From the NCBI RefSeq assembly GCF_900113735.1, contig NZ_FOQM01000004.1, positions 1-64,000 on the forward strand: a stretch of 64,000 nucleotides of DNA, read 5' to 3'. Made by a program: the position numbers and the translations under genes. This document shows positions 63,172 to 64,000 of this stretch, piece after piece (position 1 is the first letter of the stretch; each line of letters begins with the position of its first letter). The DNA comes from Bradyrhizobium sp. Gha. GTDB taxonomy: Bacteria; Pseudomonadota; Alphaproteobacteria; Rhizobiales; Xanthobacteraceae. The notes beneath the pieces were generated by a model. The model was not told the DNA's origin and ran no database searches. It worked only from the letters and a program-made list of their open reading frames with translations.

Positions 63172-64000
63172 TCAAATTTCCGCGTCCTTGATTCGGAGTC
63201 CATTGCTCCCAAGGAACTCGACGTAAGAGGGCCACAGTTCGCCATAGCGGTCTAGGATGGCAACCGGATCAATCTTTGAATAGAGAGTAGCCACATCGAT
63301 TTGTTCGACATTCAATATAGAAACCCAAGGGACTCCAAGAAATCGGCACATGTCCTCTGTCCTCGTATCATGACAGACAACCAGCGCAGGTACACCGCGC
63401 TGCAGAGCGATCATGCAACCGTGGAACCGAGTACCGAAAACGAAATCGAAGGCTTCAATCTCCTTGAGCCATTCGTCGACATCGAAAAACACTCGCATAT
63501 GGGCCTTCGCCCAATCACACGCCTCATCATCAGGAACAACGTCGCGCATAAATCCGACGATCGTATTCAGTGATTCGCCGATGCCGATACCTGCACGATC
63601 CTCTGCAACTCTAATCTCCGCTAGCTCGCTTTGCGCAATGAAGTCAGCCTTCCAAGTCGCGCCTAGCTTGTAGATATCCAATACAACACGCCGCATTGTT
63701 TCTTTGTCGAAGGCATGACCAATGACGTCGCGCGACGCATTTACTGATATGCGCCTCAACTCTTCGAAGGGCCGCCTGACGATCTGAGGGCCTCTTGGCC
63801 CGCTCATGTAGTAGGATGGACAGCCGGTCACAGTCACATTGTGAACACCGCGATGGGCCAGGACATCCTTGGTGTATGGTCCCCGCACTCCGATGCTGAC
63901 TGCACGCTCGGCAATCACTTTCACGAACCTTTCGGTCCCTGGCATTAGCTCGATATTGGGGTCGTAATTGTTCGATTGCGCACCAAGACCAACGATGGCC
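63172..64000 (-). CDS. Polysaccharide pyruvyl transferase family protein, 5-prime end outside window
   Basis: At least 275 codons are in the window; the reading frame continues past base 64000 (GLGAQSNNYDPN precedes MPGTERFVK), so the start lies outside. Family marks are GLGAQ, SIGVRGPYTKDVL, VTGCPSYY and DFVFGTRFHGCMIALQRGVP. Such enzymes use phosphoenolpyruvate to add ketal pyruvate to a sugar of the repeat unit, giving the polymer negative charge. It is on the same strand as the glycosyltransferase 98 bases downstream. Confidence 0.85.
   Translation of the reverse strand, partial: AIVGLGAQSNNYDPNIELMPGTERFVKVIAERAVSIGVRGPYTKDVLAHRGVHNVTVTGCPSYYMSGPRGPQIVRRPFEELRRISVNASRDVIGHAFDKETMRRVVLDIYKLGATWKADFIAQSELAEIRVAEDRAGIGIGESLNTIVGFMRDVVPDDEACDWAKAHMRVFFDVDEWLKEIEAFDFVFGTRFHGCMIALQRGVPALVVCHDTRTEDMCRFLGVPWVSILNVEQIDVATLYSKIDPVAILDRYGELWPSYVEFLGSNGLRIKDAEI

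Noticed and set aside
1..64000. tRNA, rRNA, riboswitch or intact insertion sequence
   Set aside because: No cloverleaf, rRNA block, known riboswitch core or transposase was recognised by eye. A dedicated RNA search could still find a small RNA in the larger gaps.

Overview
The window looks like a chromosomal stretch of a Bradyrhizobium-type alphaproteobacterium. The evidence is high GC, GTG and TTG starts, GGAG-type ribosome binding sites, alphaproteobacterial gene families (transglutaminase-like cysteine protease, a small CxxC protein, paired GumC-like tyrosine kinases) and a palindromic intergenic repeat of the kind common in that genus. The genus is inferred by pattern recognition, not by a search.

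The left edge (1-2100) holds the start of a VanA-like Rieske oxygenase with a candidate GntR-type control region, a palindromic repeat, and phosphoglucomutase (pgm), which links central carbon to nucleotide-sugar supply. From about 2.3 kb to the right end the window is almost wholly a surface polysaccharide locus of the Wzx/Wzy type. Region A (2.5-25 kb) has family 4 glycosyltransferases, two Wzx-like flippases, a secreted GH39-like hydrolase, a 1303-residue hydrolase-repeat protein, five acyltransferase-3 membrane proteins and one Wzy-like polymerase. Region B (25-33 kb) carries a secreted small protein, a GumC/Wzc-type chain-length tyrosine kinase, the phosphoglycosyl transferase that starts the lipid-linked repeat, and a PPP-family phosphatase. 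Region C (33-38.9 kb) has a HAD-UbiA fusion paired with an AftB-like GT-C enzyme, a third flippase and a WcaF-like acetyltransferase. Region D (39-53 kb) has WcaI-like and other glycosyltransferases, a GH71 hydrolase, a second Wzy, a second tyrosine kinase, a second copy of the secreted small protein, an O-antigen ligase-like protein, the only outer-membrane export lipoprotein, and a second PPP phosphatase. Region E (53-57 kb) has a LapG-family protease, small proteins and a frameshifted HAF/RTX-like pseudogene. Region F (56.2-59.7 kb) is the complete dTDP-L-rhamnose set rfbDC/rfbAB. From about 59.8 kb base composition becomes visibly more AT-rich, with a methyltransferase, a TylF remnant, a WbsX/GH99-like protein, a glycosyltransferase and the start of a pyruvyl transferase gene.

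How the genes work together (inference): Pgm and RfbABCD supply activated sugars. The phosphoglycosyl transferase puts the first sugar on undecaprenyl phosphate, and GT4 enzymes extend it. Acyl, acetyl, pyruvyl and possibly pentofuranosyl groups decorate it. Wzx flips it, Wzy polymerises it, the kinases set chain length, and the export lipoprotein carries it out. Secreted hydrolases trim it.

The most unusual points are: a tyrosine kinase, small secreted protein and PPP phosphatase set that occurs twice while no Wzb-type phosphatase is seen; a giant glycoside hydrolase with four 166-residue repeats of exactly 498 bp and no signal peptide; and a mycobacteria-like UbiA plus AftB pair inside a proteobacterial exopolysaccharide locus.
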